Below are positions 43,350 through 52,093 of a stretch of DNA of 64,000 bases, piece after piece. The stretch's first letter is position 1; every line of letters starts with the position of its first letter. The stretch is from DYJB01 sp963777165. GTDB lineage: Bacteria; Chloroflexota; Anaerolineae; Anaerolineales; E44-bin32. The notes beneath the pieces were generated by a model that saw nothing but the letters and a program-made list of their open reading frames with translations, made no database searches and was not told the DNA's origin. Location: NCBI GenBank assembly GCA_963777165.1, contig CAVZPO010000023.1, forward strand, positions 186,001-250,000, in the 5' to 3' direction. The translations under genes and the position numbers were made by a program.

Positions 43350-44421
43350 GGTGGTTTCCTTCGCCTGCCCCCTTGCGCGCGCCGACAATCCCGGCCGGCG
43401 TCACGGGTCTCACCACAACACCCGCTTCCAGGTACCAGCGCCGGTAGTCTTCGCCCCAGAAGAATCCATGCGAATCCCGCTGACTGCGGATGACCAAGTC
43501 CAGGTAAGGATTGACCAATGGTTTGGTGGCCTGCGCTCCGAGGATCATGCCGCCCGGCCGGACGACGCGGACCATCTCGTCGATCGCCTTGCGCGGGTCG
43601 GAAGTCCAATGGAGCATGAATTGGGAGAACACCGCGTCGAAGCTCCCATCGGCATAGCTCAGGTCGAGCACATTGCCTTCCTCGAATACCGGACGATTGG
43701 CTTCCGTGACAGCGGGGTGACCCGGTGCAATCCGGTTGAGTATGCTCCCGAAGTTGTCCCTGGCCAGGCCGACCATCTTGGGCACGCGGTCGACGGCCGT
43801 GATCCGAAGGTCGCCCTCGAAGAGCAGCCAGAGCTCCGCCGTCTCAAGGCCGCTCCCACAGCCGACTTCCAGAAGGTGCTTACCCCGCAGCCACTCGAAG
43901 TCCCGCCGGGGGAGGGCAGCGAACACCGCCGAGCGAATCGCTGAGTAGATCCCGGTTCCCAGGAGTGTGTTGAAGCGGTCCGAGAGCGAAACCTCTCCCC
44001 GCTCGAAGAGCTCGGTCACGCCGACCCGTTCCTCACGCAGCCGATCGACAATGCTGTCCTTCAGACCCTCCGCCAGCGTCACGTAGGGCTGGATATGCTT
44101 GGGTGTCGCCGCCAGAAGCTCATCGAGCTTCGGCAGCGTCACCTTTGGGTTGCGAACGTAGCGCCCATCAGCGGCCATGATCACATTCTCGCGGTCCTTG
44201 GCCAGGTGCTCCAACACCTCGCGGGTATAGCTGCTATCCGCCAGGCCGAACTCGGCCAGGATCTCACCGTAGGCCCTGGAGTCCCTGAGGAACTCAAACA
44301 CGCCCATGTCGTCCAGGGCTTTGATGAGGTAGAACCTGAAGAGCAGGTCGCCCTGGCGGCCTGCCCGGCGCGCCGGTCCAATGCTGGTGACGATCTTCCA
44401 CCAGGCTGAGAGTATCCCCAT
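43342..44421 (-). CDS. class I SAM-dependent methyltransferase
   Basis: The protein has 359 residues. An N-terminal helical region of about 150 residues resembles the winged-helix/dimerisation part of O-methyltransferases. The Rossmann domain follows with LLEVGCGSGLE, ITAVDRVPKMVGLA and FDAVFSQFMLHWTSDP. The acceptor is unknown. It lies between a receiver protein and a histidine kinase, an unusual position that may imply methylation within the signalling path or co-regulation. Confidence 0.88.
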   Translation of the reverse strand: MGILSAWWKIVTSIGPARRAGRQGDLLFRFYLIKALDDMGVFEFLRDSRAYGEILAEFGLADSSYTREVLEHLAKDRENVIMAADGRYVRNPKVTLPKLDELLAATPKHIQPYVTLAEGLKDSIVDRLREERVGVTELFERGEVSLSDRFNTLLGTGIYSAIRSAVFAALPRRDFEWLRGKHLLEVGCGSGLETAELWLLFEGDLRITAVDRVPKMVGLARDNFGSILNRIAPGHPAVTEANRPVFEEGNVLDLSYADGSFDAVFSQFMLHWTSDPRKAIDEMVRVVRPGGMILGAQATKPLVNPYLDLVIRSQRDSHGFFWGEDYRRWYLEAGVVVRPVTPAGIVGARKGAGEGNHHG

Positions 44422-44448
44422 CCCTCGCCCCCGGCGCGCAGCATGGTT

Positions 44449-44883
44449 TCACCGCGCAACCAGGTATGGTCGCATGAAACGTATGAATTCGTCAACCTCG
44501 ATCGGCTTCGGAAAGTAGTCATCGCAGCCCGCCGCCAACGCCTTCTCGCGGTCGCCGACCATGGCATGAGCAGAGACGGCAAGGATCGGGACACGCTTGA
44601 ATCGCGGATTGCTGCGGAGCGACCGGGTGACCTCCCAGCCGTCAAGCTTGGGTAGAGCCAGGTCCATCAGGATCACATCCGGCGCGTATTCGTATGCAAG
44701 TCGGATCCCTTCGTGACCGTCCTGCGCCACCCAAACATCACGCTGCCCGAGCATTAGTTCCAGGATGCTCTTCAGCGCAGCGACGGTGTAGGCGTCGTCC
44801 TCTACGATCAGGATCCGCTGCCGCGGTCCCGCCCGGGCAGTCACCCGGGGGCGTGGGCTGTCCTTCAATGTTTTTTGGACCAT
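44449..44883 (-). CDS. single-domain response regulator
   Basis: The start at 44883 gives 144 residues with a receiver domain: acidic EDD in ILIVEDDAYT, phospho-accepting Asp in VILMDLALPKLDGWEV, and Lys in YFPKPIEV. There is no output domain, so it probably relays a signal by protein contact. It is the first gene ahead of the methyltransferase and histidine kinase. Confidence 0.92.
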   Translation of the reverse strand: MVQKTLKDSPRPRVTARAGPRQRILIVEDDAYTVAALKSILELMLGQRDVWVAQDGHEGIRLAYEYAPDVILMDLALPKLDGWEVTRSLRSNPRFKRVPILAVSAHAMVGDREKALAAGCDDYFPKPIEVDEFIRFMRPYLVAR

Positions 44884-45269
44884 CTCGCCACCCTCTCCCG
44901 GCCACAGGGGCACGCGTTCTTGCCCCGCTGGGCCTGTGTCGCGAACTGCTCGATTGCAGGAAACATGCCAGGCTGGCCAGTTCGCGTACGCTCAGAATGC
45001 ACACGGGATGTGCCTGGCGCATGCACTTAGCTCAGGCACATGACCCATTGAACTTGGCCCACCGATGGGGCCCGGGACGCCGTCCAAGCCTGATAAGGAA
45101 AGGCAGACAAGCAACTCAGGGCCCTTGCGCCACCGCAGGAGTGGAAAGCCGAGTCCCAGGGGTCGTGTTCCGTCGCGCTTTCGAAAGGTAATGCGGGGCA
45201 ACCATGGCCCATGCCCGAAGGGGCATGGGAGCCAAGCGGGCACTTGGCCCGACACCTCCCGTCTCGGCC
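44884..45269. other. intergenic stretch with a 9-bp hairpin
   Basis: No gene is supported. CCCATGCCC (45208-45216) and GGGCATGGG (45221-45229) with loop GAAG form a perfect hairpin about 100 bases upstream of the next gene. It should also hold the promoter of the minus-strand signalling operon, which I could not pinpoint. Confidence 0.5.
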
Positions 45270-45298
45270 GTGACAGACCGCAGACGCGGGGATAGAAT
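45270..45298 (+). promoter_or_regulatory. promoter GTGACA-17-TAGAAT
   Basis: GTGACA (45270-45275) and TAGAAT (45293-45298) give a start near 45305, about 20 bases before the lipoprotein ATG at 45326. Confidence 0.6.
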
Positions 45299-45325
45299 CA
45301 TTCCATCGCGAGGGTGGAGGCAGGG

Positions 45326-46642
45326 ATGGTACGCCGGCTGGTTGTGCGCGGGAGTTGCCTGTTAATCATCGTGACCATGCTGGCGGCGTGCAAGGCCCAG
45401 CCTGGCCTGCCCGAGCCGACGGGGACGACTCTTCCGCCTACCGCTGCCCCGACCGGTACGCCGACCGAAACCATCGAGCCGACACCGGTTGAGCCGCAAG
45501 CACCGACCCCCGACTTCCCGACCCCCGCGGCAGCGCCGATGGCGCATTTGCGTGCCGGCGAGCCGCTGACCATCCAGTCGATCAAGATGGTGAGCCTTAC
45601 TGCCGGATGGGCGATCGGTCGTGCCGGCGACAACCTCGACCGGGTCCTTCGAACCTCCGACGGCGGCGTGACCTGGGTCGACGTCACGATTCCGGAAGCC
45701 GCGCCGGACCCGGAGCAGCCGCGACGCGGCCTCGGCTATTTCGTAGACGAGCTGAATGCCTGGGTGGTCTACACGGGGGTGTTCGGCGATCTGGGATATG
45801 AGCCGGCAATCGTGTGGCGCACTCAAGATGGCGGCAAGAACTGGCAACCCAGCCGGGGGGCTGAGCCTCCCGCTGTGGCGGAGTGGTTCGAGCCCATCGC
45901 CCTCGGATTCAACGCGCAGGGTTTCGGCTGGCTCTTGATGGGGGTCGGGGCCGGCATGAGTCACCAGTACGTGGCGCTGTACACCAGCCAGGATGACGGC
46001 GTCAGCTGGACGCGGGTGCTCGATCCCTACTCGGACCAGCCCGTACAGAGCTGCCCCAAGTCCGGCCTCGAGTTCGCTGGCTCGTCCCTCGGCTGGATGG
46101 CGCGAGACTGCGCCGGCCTGATCGACGGCATCACCCTCGAGGGCACACGCGACGGGGGGCTCACGTGGGCGACGCTCGACGTCCCGGCCCCAACCTCGAT
46201 GCCGGAGGGGTATGCCTATCCATTCCTGTGCACGGCGCATTCCCTTCAACTGCCGACCACGAGCGAGGGCAGCTTCGCCGTCTCCTGCCGTCAGTATCTG
46301 GAAACCCCGACCGCTGCCGGTGAGGACGTGGCCGATGGGCCGCACACACTCTACCGGACGGGCGATGGGGGCAAGACCTGGAGCCTGCAGGACTACCCCG
46401 GGGGCGAGCTCCTCTGGCAGGATGACCAGCGCGGATGGGCTCTCGGGCGCGACATCTATCGGACCGTGAATGGGGGCACGACCTGGTCGTTCGTCCACGC
46501 CGTGAATTGGGATGGGCAGTTCAGCTTCGTCGATGATCTCCACGGGTGGGCCGTGGCGCGCGATGAACAGGAGATAGCGCTGGTCCGGACGCAGAACGGC
46601 GGAACCAGCTGGTCGATCCTGAAACCCATCAGTGCACCGTAA
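45326..46642 (+). CDS. YCF48/BNR-repeat lipoprotein
   Basis: The 438-residue protein has a lipobox (LAAC, Cys22), a Thr/Pro-rich linker (about 25-75) and a beta-propeller made of repeats of the type RTSDGGVTWV, RTQDGGKNW, TSQDDGVSW, RTGDGGKTW and RTVNGGTTW. Such Ycf48/sortilin-like propellers act as assembly factors or glycan/protein binders outside the cell. Its role here is unknown. The GH5 gene follows 20 bases later, so a carbohydrate link is possible. GGAGG precedes the chosen start. Confidence 0.88.
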   Translation: MVRRLVVRGSCLLIIVTMLAACKAQPGLPEPTGTTLPPTAAPTGTPTETIEPTPVEPQAPTPDFPTPAAAPMAHLRAGEPLTIQSIKMVSLTAGWAIGRAGDNLDRVLRTSDGGVTWVDVTIPEAAPDPEQPRRGLGYFVDELNAWVVYTGVFGDLGYEPAIVWRTQDGGKNWQPSRGAEPPAVAEWFEPIALGFNAQGFGWLLMGVGAGMSHQYVALYTSQDDGVSWTRVLDPYSDQPVQSCPKSGLEFAGSSLGWMARDCAGLIDGITLEGTRDGGLTWATLDVPAPTSMPEGYAYPFLCTAHSLQLPTTSEGSFAVSCRQYLETPTAAGEDVADGPHTLYRTGDGGKTWSLQDYPGGELLWQDDQRGWALGRDIYRTVNGGTTWSFVHAVNWDGQFSFVDDLHGWAVARDEQEIALVRTQNGGTSWSILKPISAP

Positions 46643-46662
46643 TCCGGCGTGAGGCGGCGCGG

Positions 46663-48543
46663 ATGAACCGAGCGGAAGGTCCCTGGATCCGGGATGCGCA
46701 CGGACGACGTCTGATCATGCGCGGGGTCAACCTGGGGGGCAGCTCGAAGGTGCCGCTCGTCCCCGACGGCGCCACGTATCGCCGTGACGGATTGTTGAGC
46801 CACCGGGAGGCGTCTTTCATCGGGCGGCCATTCCCGTTGGATGAGGCCGACGAGCACTTCCGCCGTCTCAAGCGCTGGGGCCTTACCTTTCTTCGACTGC
46901 TCACCACCTGGGAGGCCATCGAACACGCCGGTCCGGGTCACTACGATCATGACTACCTCGAGTATCTGGTCGCCATCGTGCGCAAGGCCGGCGAGCACGG
47001 CCTGTCTCTTTTCATCGACCCACACCAGGACGTATGGAGCCGCTTCAGCGGCGGGGATGGCGCTCCGGGCTGGACCCTGGAGGCTGTCGGCTTCGAATTG
47101 CAGAACCTGCATGCGTCCGGCGCGGCGTTCCTGCATCAGGAGAACGGCGACCCTCTGCCCCGCATGATCTGGCCGACGAACAACAATCGGCTGGCGGCGG
47201 CGACGATGTTCACGTTGTTCTTTGGCGGGAACGATTTCGCTCCCCGCACGCTGGTCGACGGCGAACCCGTTCAAGAGTTCCTCCAGCGTCACTACCTGGA
47301 CGCGGTCGCGCAGGTTGCGCTGCGTCTGCGCGGGCTCACTCACGTCCTCGGCTACGACACACTGAACGAGCCCTCGGCGGGCTACATCGGGGTCCGTGAT
47401 CTGGCGGCGGTGCCGGGCCCGCTGCGATTGGGCACTGCCCCCAGTCCGTTCGAGTCGATGCAGCTGGGAGAGGGCGCCACGCTCGACCTCGCTACGTGGG
47501 GGATTCGGTGGCTGGGCGTTCGGCGCATCGGACACCAGCTTGCTAACCCGCGTGGCGTGCGCGCCTGGCGCGAGGGGTCGGGGTGTGTGTGGCGCGAGAA
47601 CGGTGTATGGACGAAGGCCGCACAGGGCGGGCCGCAGCTGCTCCGGCCGGACCACTTCCGGCGCATTCGTGGCCGTGAGGTGGACTTCACCACGGACTAC
47701 TACAAGCCGTTCGCCGTGCGGTTTGCGAACCGAATCCGGCGTGCGGATCCTGACGCCCTCGTCTTCCTGGAATCGGAGCCCGGCCAGCTTCCGCCGCGTT
47801 GGGGCGCAGACGATCCATCGGGAATCGTCTGGGCGCCTCACTGGTACGACGGGCTGACCCTCGTCCGCAAGCGGTACTCGCCCTGGCTGGGATTGGACTT
47901 CGGCGACACGCGGCTCGTGTTCGGGAGGGATCGCGTCCGCCGTTCTTTCTCCAATCAGCTGGGCGCCCAGCGTCGCGGCGCCGCGGAGCGCCTTGGCGGC
48001 GTGCCGACGTTGATCGGTGAGACCGGCATTCCTTTCGACCTCGACGAGAAACGAGCCTATCGGACCGGCGATTTCCGCAACCAGGCGCGCGCGCTCGACC
48101 GCACCATGCAGGCCGTCGAGGCCAATCTGCTCTCGGCGACCCTCTGGGATTACACCTCCGATAACACCAATGCCCGCGGTGACCAGTGGAATGACGAGGA
48201 CTTCTCGGTCTTCAGCCGAGATCAGCAAGTCAACCCTCAGGATCCAAACTCCGGGGGCCGGGCCTTGGACGCACTGGTCCGTCCGTACCCCGAGGCCGTG
48301 GCCGGGGATCCGAGGGAGATGAGATTCGATGCGCGGACGGGCGAGTTTCTCTTCACCTTCGAGCATGACCCAGACGTCGCCGAGCCTACGGTCGTCTTCG
48401 CGCCGCGGTGGCAGTATCCACAGGGCTGCCGCGTGATCGTCTCCGATGGTGAGGCCGAGGCACACCCGGACGAGCAGCGTGTCGTCTACCGGCACAGCCG
48501 CGATCGCCTGACCCACACCCTGCGCCTATCTCGCCTTCGTTGA
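46663..48543 (+). CDS. GH5 glycoside hydrolase, endoglycosylceramidase/beta-glucosylceramidase-like
   Basis: The protein has 626 residues. The N-terminus IMRGVNLGGSSKVP and FLRLLTTWEAIEHAGPGHYD are typical of the GH5 group that contains endoglycoceramidases and sterol/ceramide glucosidases. The acid/base is Glu236 in YDTLNEPSAGYIG, and the nucleophile is Glu453 in LIGETGIPFD. A C-terminal beta domain follows. No signal peptide is visible, so it may act in the cytoplasm on glycolipids. Bacterial substrates of this subgroup are poorly known. Confidence 0.88.
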   Translation: MNRAEGPWIRDAHGRRLIMRGVNLGGSSKVPLVPDGATYRRDGLLSHREASFIGRPFPLDEADEHFRRLKRWGLTFLRLLTTWEAIEHAGPGHYDHDYLEYLVAIVRKAGEHGLSLFIDPHQDVWSRFSGGDGAPGWTLEAVGFELQNLHASGAAFLHQENGDPLPRMIWPTNNNRLAAATMFTLFFGGNDFAPRTLVDGEPVQEFLQRHYLDAVAQVALRLRGLTHVLGYDTLNEPSAGYIGVRDLAAVPGPLRLGTAPSPFESMQLGEGATLDLATWGIRWLGVRRIGHQLANPRGVRAWREGSGCVWRENGVWTKAAQGGPQLLRPDHFRRIRGREVDFTTDYYKPFAVRFANRIRRADPDALVFLESEPGQLPPRWGADDPSGIVWAPHWYDGLTLVRKRYSPWLGLDFGDTRLVFGRDRVRRSFSNQLGAQRRGAAERLGGVPTLIGETGIPFDLDEKRAYRTGDFRNQARALDRTMQAVEANLLSATLWDYTSDNTNARGDQWNDEDFSVFSRDQQVNPQDPNSGGRALDALVRPYPEAVAGDPREMRFDARTGEFLFTFEHDPDVAEPTVVFAPRWQYPQGCRVIVSDGEAEAHPDEQRVVYRHSRDRLTHTLRLSRLR

Positions 48544-48697
48544 CCCCAGAACCGCAAGGAACGTTCCGGGGGTGGCGAGCCGGTTCGGTTGTTGCCGGAG
48601 GACCGGCCCTCGGCATGGGGCTGACGGAGTACGCTCGTTCCCGGGCGCGCGAGGCGTGGTCGGCGACGGGTTCCCGCGGTCGGAGAGGGAGGTGGGC

Positions 48698-50422
48698 ATG
48701 GCGACCATCTTGACTTGCTACGGGGGTGTGGAGGAGATCGGCGGGAACAAGATCCTGCTCGAGAGCGCCGGCCTGCGTGTGCTTTTCGATTTCGGCAAGG
48801 CCTTCGGGCGATACGGGGCGTACTTCGACGGCGTGTTCGTCAAAGAGCGCGTGACCCGTGGCTTGCTGGATCCGCTGGCGCTCGGCTTGGTGCCTCCGCT
48901 CCGCGGGCTGCTGCGCGAGGATCTGGTCCCCGTGCTCGACCCCGGACTGCTGAATGTCACCGAGATTCCACCGGAAGGTCGTCGCCGGTTGACGCGCCAC
49001 GCGGTCGATGCCCAACCCGAAGCGTCCGAATCGTTTTGGCGATTCTTCGAGCACTCCGGCAAACATGCCTACCGTGATCTGCGGCGCGACGGCGCACCCC
49101 CGGTCGACTTGATTGTCCTCTCGCATGCACACCAGGATCACATCAGCGACCTGGAGTATGTCTCCCCCGGCGTCCCGGCCGCCTCGTCGCGCATGACGGC
49201 TTTCATCAGCAAGGTGCTGCTCGATACAGGGCCGGCGGGCGTGGGCGGCGCACCCTTCATTCTGCCCAGGGTGCCGGACACGCGCGGCCGTCTTGTGGCG
49301 GAACGTGAAGCCGCCACGGCGCGGCCGTGGTGGTTCCTGGACGGCGACCCACAGGGAGAATCTGGCGAAGACCCCCTTGAGACCGCGGCGGCCTTCTGGT
49401 CCGCAGCGCCTGGACGTCGACTAAGCACGGAGTCGGCCTCCCCGATTGGCGGCCTGCATATGCGTTCGTTCCCGGTCGACCATTCGCTGTACGGAGCGAT
49501 CGCGGTCGCAGTGGAAACGGAAGTGGGCTGGATCGGCTACACAGGCGATCTGCGATTCCATGGCGCCGGCGGTGCGCGCACCCAGGCGTTCGCGGACGCG
49601 CTTGCCGGCCTGAGACCGGCCGCGCTGCTGTGCGAGGGGACGCGCCTGCCGGGCGGGGGTCACACGACGGAAGACGAGGTGGAAGGGCGTTGCCTTCAGG
49701 TCGTCCGTCAGGCTGCCGGCCAATTGGTCGTCGCCGATTTCGCCCCACGCAACGTCGAACGGCTGATGGCGTTCGCGCGCATTGCCGCATCCACCGGCCG
49801 CCGGCTCCTTCTCCAACCCAAGGATGCCTACTTGCTCCGTGCGATTCAACTGGCGGACCCGAGCGCGCCCGACACCCTCGGCATGCCGCACCTCGGCGTC
49901 TACGATGATCCGAAGGCCACGGAGCAGAAATGGGAGCGGTTGGTGCGCGATCGATTTCAGGGATCCATTTGCGGCCCGAGGGATGTGACCGCCCACCCGG
50001 GGGAGTACCTGCTTGCCTTCTCCCTGACGGATGTGGCGGACATGCTCGACCTGCAGTTGCTCCTCGGATCGCGCCCAGGAGGCATCTACCTGTTCTCGAA
50101 CAGCCAGGCGTACGACGAAGAGCAGATGGTCGATCTAGTTCGCCTGTGGAATTGGACCACCCATCTGGGCCTGGAACTCGTGGGGCTTGAACCGGCAGCC
50201 AAAGGCGCGCGCGGCGAGGTCACCCAGGTAACCCCGGTCAATGGATTCCACGCCTCCGGCCACGCCGGCCAGGCGGAGCTTGTGCAATTCGTGCGCGACG
50301 TCCGACCCAAGGTGCTGATCCCCATCCACACCGAGGCCCCCCGGATGTGGCCGGAACTCCTGCACGGGCTGGACGTCCAGATCCGCTACCCTGCGTACGC
50401 GACGCCGCTCACGCTCGAGTAG
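48698..50422 (+). CDS. RNase J-like metallo-beta-lactamase-fold hydrolase
   Basis: The protein has 574 residues. The start CYGGVEEIGGNKILLE resembles the RNase J N-terminus. The zinc motif HAHQDH lies at residues 143-148. VDHSLYGAIAVAVET and YTGDLRFHG supply further ligands. The beta-CASP part has SNSQAYDEEQM, HASGHAGQAEL and LIPIHTEAP. A long insert separates the N-terminus from the zinc motif. RNase J enzymes degrade RNA; the insert and unusual spacing suggest a divergent member with another substrate. The upstream in-frame ATG at 48572 lacks a ribosome site. Confidence 0.85.
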   Translation: MATILTCYGGVEEIGGNKILLESAGLRVLFDFGKAFGRYGAYFDGVFVKERVTRGLLDPLALGLVPPLRGLLREDLVPVLDPGLLNVTEIPPEGRRRLTRHAVDAQPEASESFWRFFEHSGKHAYRDLRRDGAPPVDLIVLSHAHQDHISDLEYVSPGVPAASSRMTAFISKVLLDTGPAGVGGAPFILPRVPDTRGRLVAEREAATARPWWFLDGDPQGESGEDPLETAAAFWSAAPGRRLSTESASPIGGLHMRSFPVDHSLYGAIAVAVETEVGWIGYTGDLRFHGAGGARTQAFADALAGLRPAALLCEGTRLPGGGHTTEDEVEGRCLQVVRQAAGQLVVADFAPRNVERLMAFARIAASTGRRLLLQPKDAYLLRAIQLADPSAPDTLGMPHLGVYDDPKATEQKWERLVRDRFQGSICGPRDVTAHPGEYLLAFSLTDVADMLDLQLLLGSRPGGIYLFSNSQAYDEEQMVDLVRLWNWTTHLGLELVGLEPAAKGARGEVTQVTPVNGFHASGHAGQAELVQFVRDVRPKVLIPIHTEAPRMWPELLHGLDVQIRYPAYATPLTLE

Positions 50423-50525
50423 CGCCGTCTTGGGTCTACAGACAACAGTCGAGTCGACCGCGAAGCCAGAGCGAAGACAACCGTATCAGGAGCGGGCTCC
50501 CGGGGCGTCGGTTCCGCCCGCGGCC

Positions 50526-51770
50526 TTATGCGCCTGAGGGTTCTGCGGCCGGCGTCGATGCGGCCAACCGGGCGCGGGAGGCGGGGTGCAGGAGCAGAAA
50601 CCCGAGGACGGCGGCGAAGGAGAGCAGACCCGCCGCGTACCACACCAGGTTCGGGTTGTAATGATCGAGGATCACCCCGGCGGCCAGCGGGCCGATGGCG
50701 GACGGGATTCCCCACGACAACCCGGCTATCGCGATGTAGCGGCCGCGCATTTCCGCCGGCGCGAAGCGCGCCACCAGCGCCTGCGAGACCGGGATGATGA
50801 TCATTTCCCCAACGGTGATCACCAACATCGCCGCCACGAAGGCCGGGTAGGTGGACACAAACCCGTAGGCGCTGAACCCGACCATGTAGAGCGCCGTCCC
50901 GGCCGCCATCATGATCATCGGAGGGTAGGGTCGAACCCGGCGCGTCACCCAGAACTGCATCAGGACGACGAGAAGGGCATTGGCACTCATCATGAACCCG
51001 TAGCCCTGCGTCGGGACTCCGTGGACGTCGCGCAGGAACACGGACAGCGTCGAGTACATCTGCAGGTAGACCAGGTTCATCAACGCCGCCATGAGCACGA
51101 AGGCCACGAAGGCACCGTCCCCGAGCACGCGGAAGTACCCGGCAAAGGTCGCGCCGACCGACTCGCGTTGCGCCGTCTGACGAGCCTCCGGGCGGGTCTC
51201 GGGCAACTTGCGGAAGACGATCGCCGCGGTGATCAGGCTGCAAACGGCGTCGAGGGTGAACAGGAGCAGGAACGATCGGGAGGCGAGGAGTCCGCCGATG
51301 GTCGGGCCGACGATCCAGGCGAGATTCCCGACCACCCTCAGAATCCCAAACCCCTCGGCGCGCTGGTGTTCGGGCAGCAGGTCGGCAACCATCGCCGCGT
51401 GCGCCGGACCCGCGACGTCGGAGAGCAGGCCCACGACGACGGCCAACACATAGAACGTGGTCAGCCGGCCGACGAATCCCATCGTCAGACTGCTCAGGGC
51501 GCTGAAGATCAGGCCGAACAGGACAATCCCCTTGCGGCCAAATCGATCGGTCAATGCGCCGCCCAGCATGCTGCCGGCGAAACCCGAGACGGAGAAGATC
51601 GAAAACAGCAACCCGGCTTCGGTCATGCCGACGCCGAACCGATGGGTGACGTACAGCGCGAAGAATGGGTTGAGGATTGTCCGTCCCACGCCGTCGACAA
51701 ACGACGCGCCTACCAGTATCCAGAACCGGCTGGGGTACTCGTGGTAGGTGGACTTCAGGCGACTGAGCAT
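50526..51770 (-). CDS. MFS transporter
   Basis: The 414-residue protein has 12 predicted helices. The family loop after helix 2 reads GGALTDRFGRKGIV and the one in the second half reads RYIAIAGLSWGIP. It is probably a drug or metabolite efflux carrier; the substrate is unknown. A minus-strand TAGAAT lies at 51829-51834. It is convergent with the RNase J-like gene. Confidence 0.92.
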   Translation of the reverse strand: MLSRLKSTYHEYPSRFWILVGASFVDGVGRTILNPFFALYVTHRFGVGMTEAGLLFSIFSVSGFAGSMLGGALTDRFGRKGIVLFGLIFSALSSLTMGFVGRLTTFYVLAVVVGLLSDVAGPAHAAMVADLLPEHQRAEGFGILRVVGNLAWIVGPTIGGLLASRSFLLLFTLDAVCSLITAAIVFRKLPETRPEARQTAQRESVGATFAGYFRVLGDGAFVAFVLMAALMNLVYLQMYSTLSVFLRDVHGVPTQGYGFMMSANALLVVLMQFWVTRRVRPYPPMIMMAAGTALYMVGFSAYGFVSTYPAFVAAMLVITVGEMIIIPVSQALVARFAPAEMRGRYIAIAGLSWGIPSAIGPLAAGVILDHYNPNLVWYAAGLLSFAAVLGFLLLHPASRARLAASTPAAEPSGA

Positions 51771-51828
51771 CGGGCCGTCCGGTGGATCGGTCTGTCAGAT
51801 GCGGGTGTCTTCCGGCACACGGGGGGAT

Positions 51829-51834
51829 ATTCTA
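51829..51834 (-). promoter_or_regulatory. -10 box TAGAAT for the MFS gene
   Basis: On the minus strand ATGTCG-17-TAGAAT lies about 60 bases before the ATG at 51770, matching the promoter type seen elsewhere. Confidence 0.5.
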
Positions 51835-52052
51835 CCTGCTGTCGCTCCTCCGACATGTCTGCCGGCCAGGGTGCAGCTGCCGGGTGATCCGGTGTCTTCG
51901 TCCGCCCGAATCGCAGTGAACCTGGTCTCGGCCCCCACCGAAGCGCAGCACTTCGTCCGGAGGGTGATCCTGCGGGCGACTCAACCACTCGAGAGCCCAT
52001 GCGCGGTGGGCTCGAGGTCTCGTAGTGTTCGGAGTGCGTACGAATCAAACGA

Positions 52053-52072
52053 GCCCTGCCATCCGGCAGGGC
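52053..52072 (-). terminator. hairpin terminator after the zinc-ribbon protein gene
   Basis: GCCCTGCC and GGCAGGGC with a four-base loop lie 22 bases beyond the minus-strand stop. TCGTTTGATT follows on that strand. Confidence 0.65.
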
Positions 52073-52093
52073 CCGTGGAAGGTGGCGGCTCCC

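Noticed and set aside
46456..48516. 686-codon open frame opposite the GH5 gene
   Set aside because: Shadow frame of a recognisable enzyme in stop-poor GC-rich DNA; no start signals.
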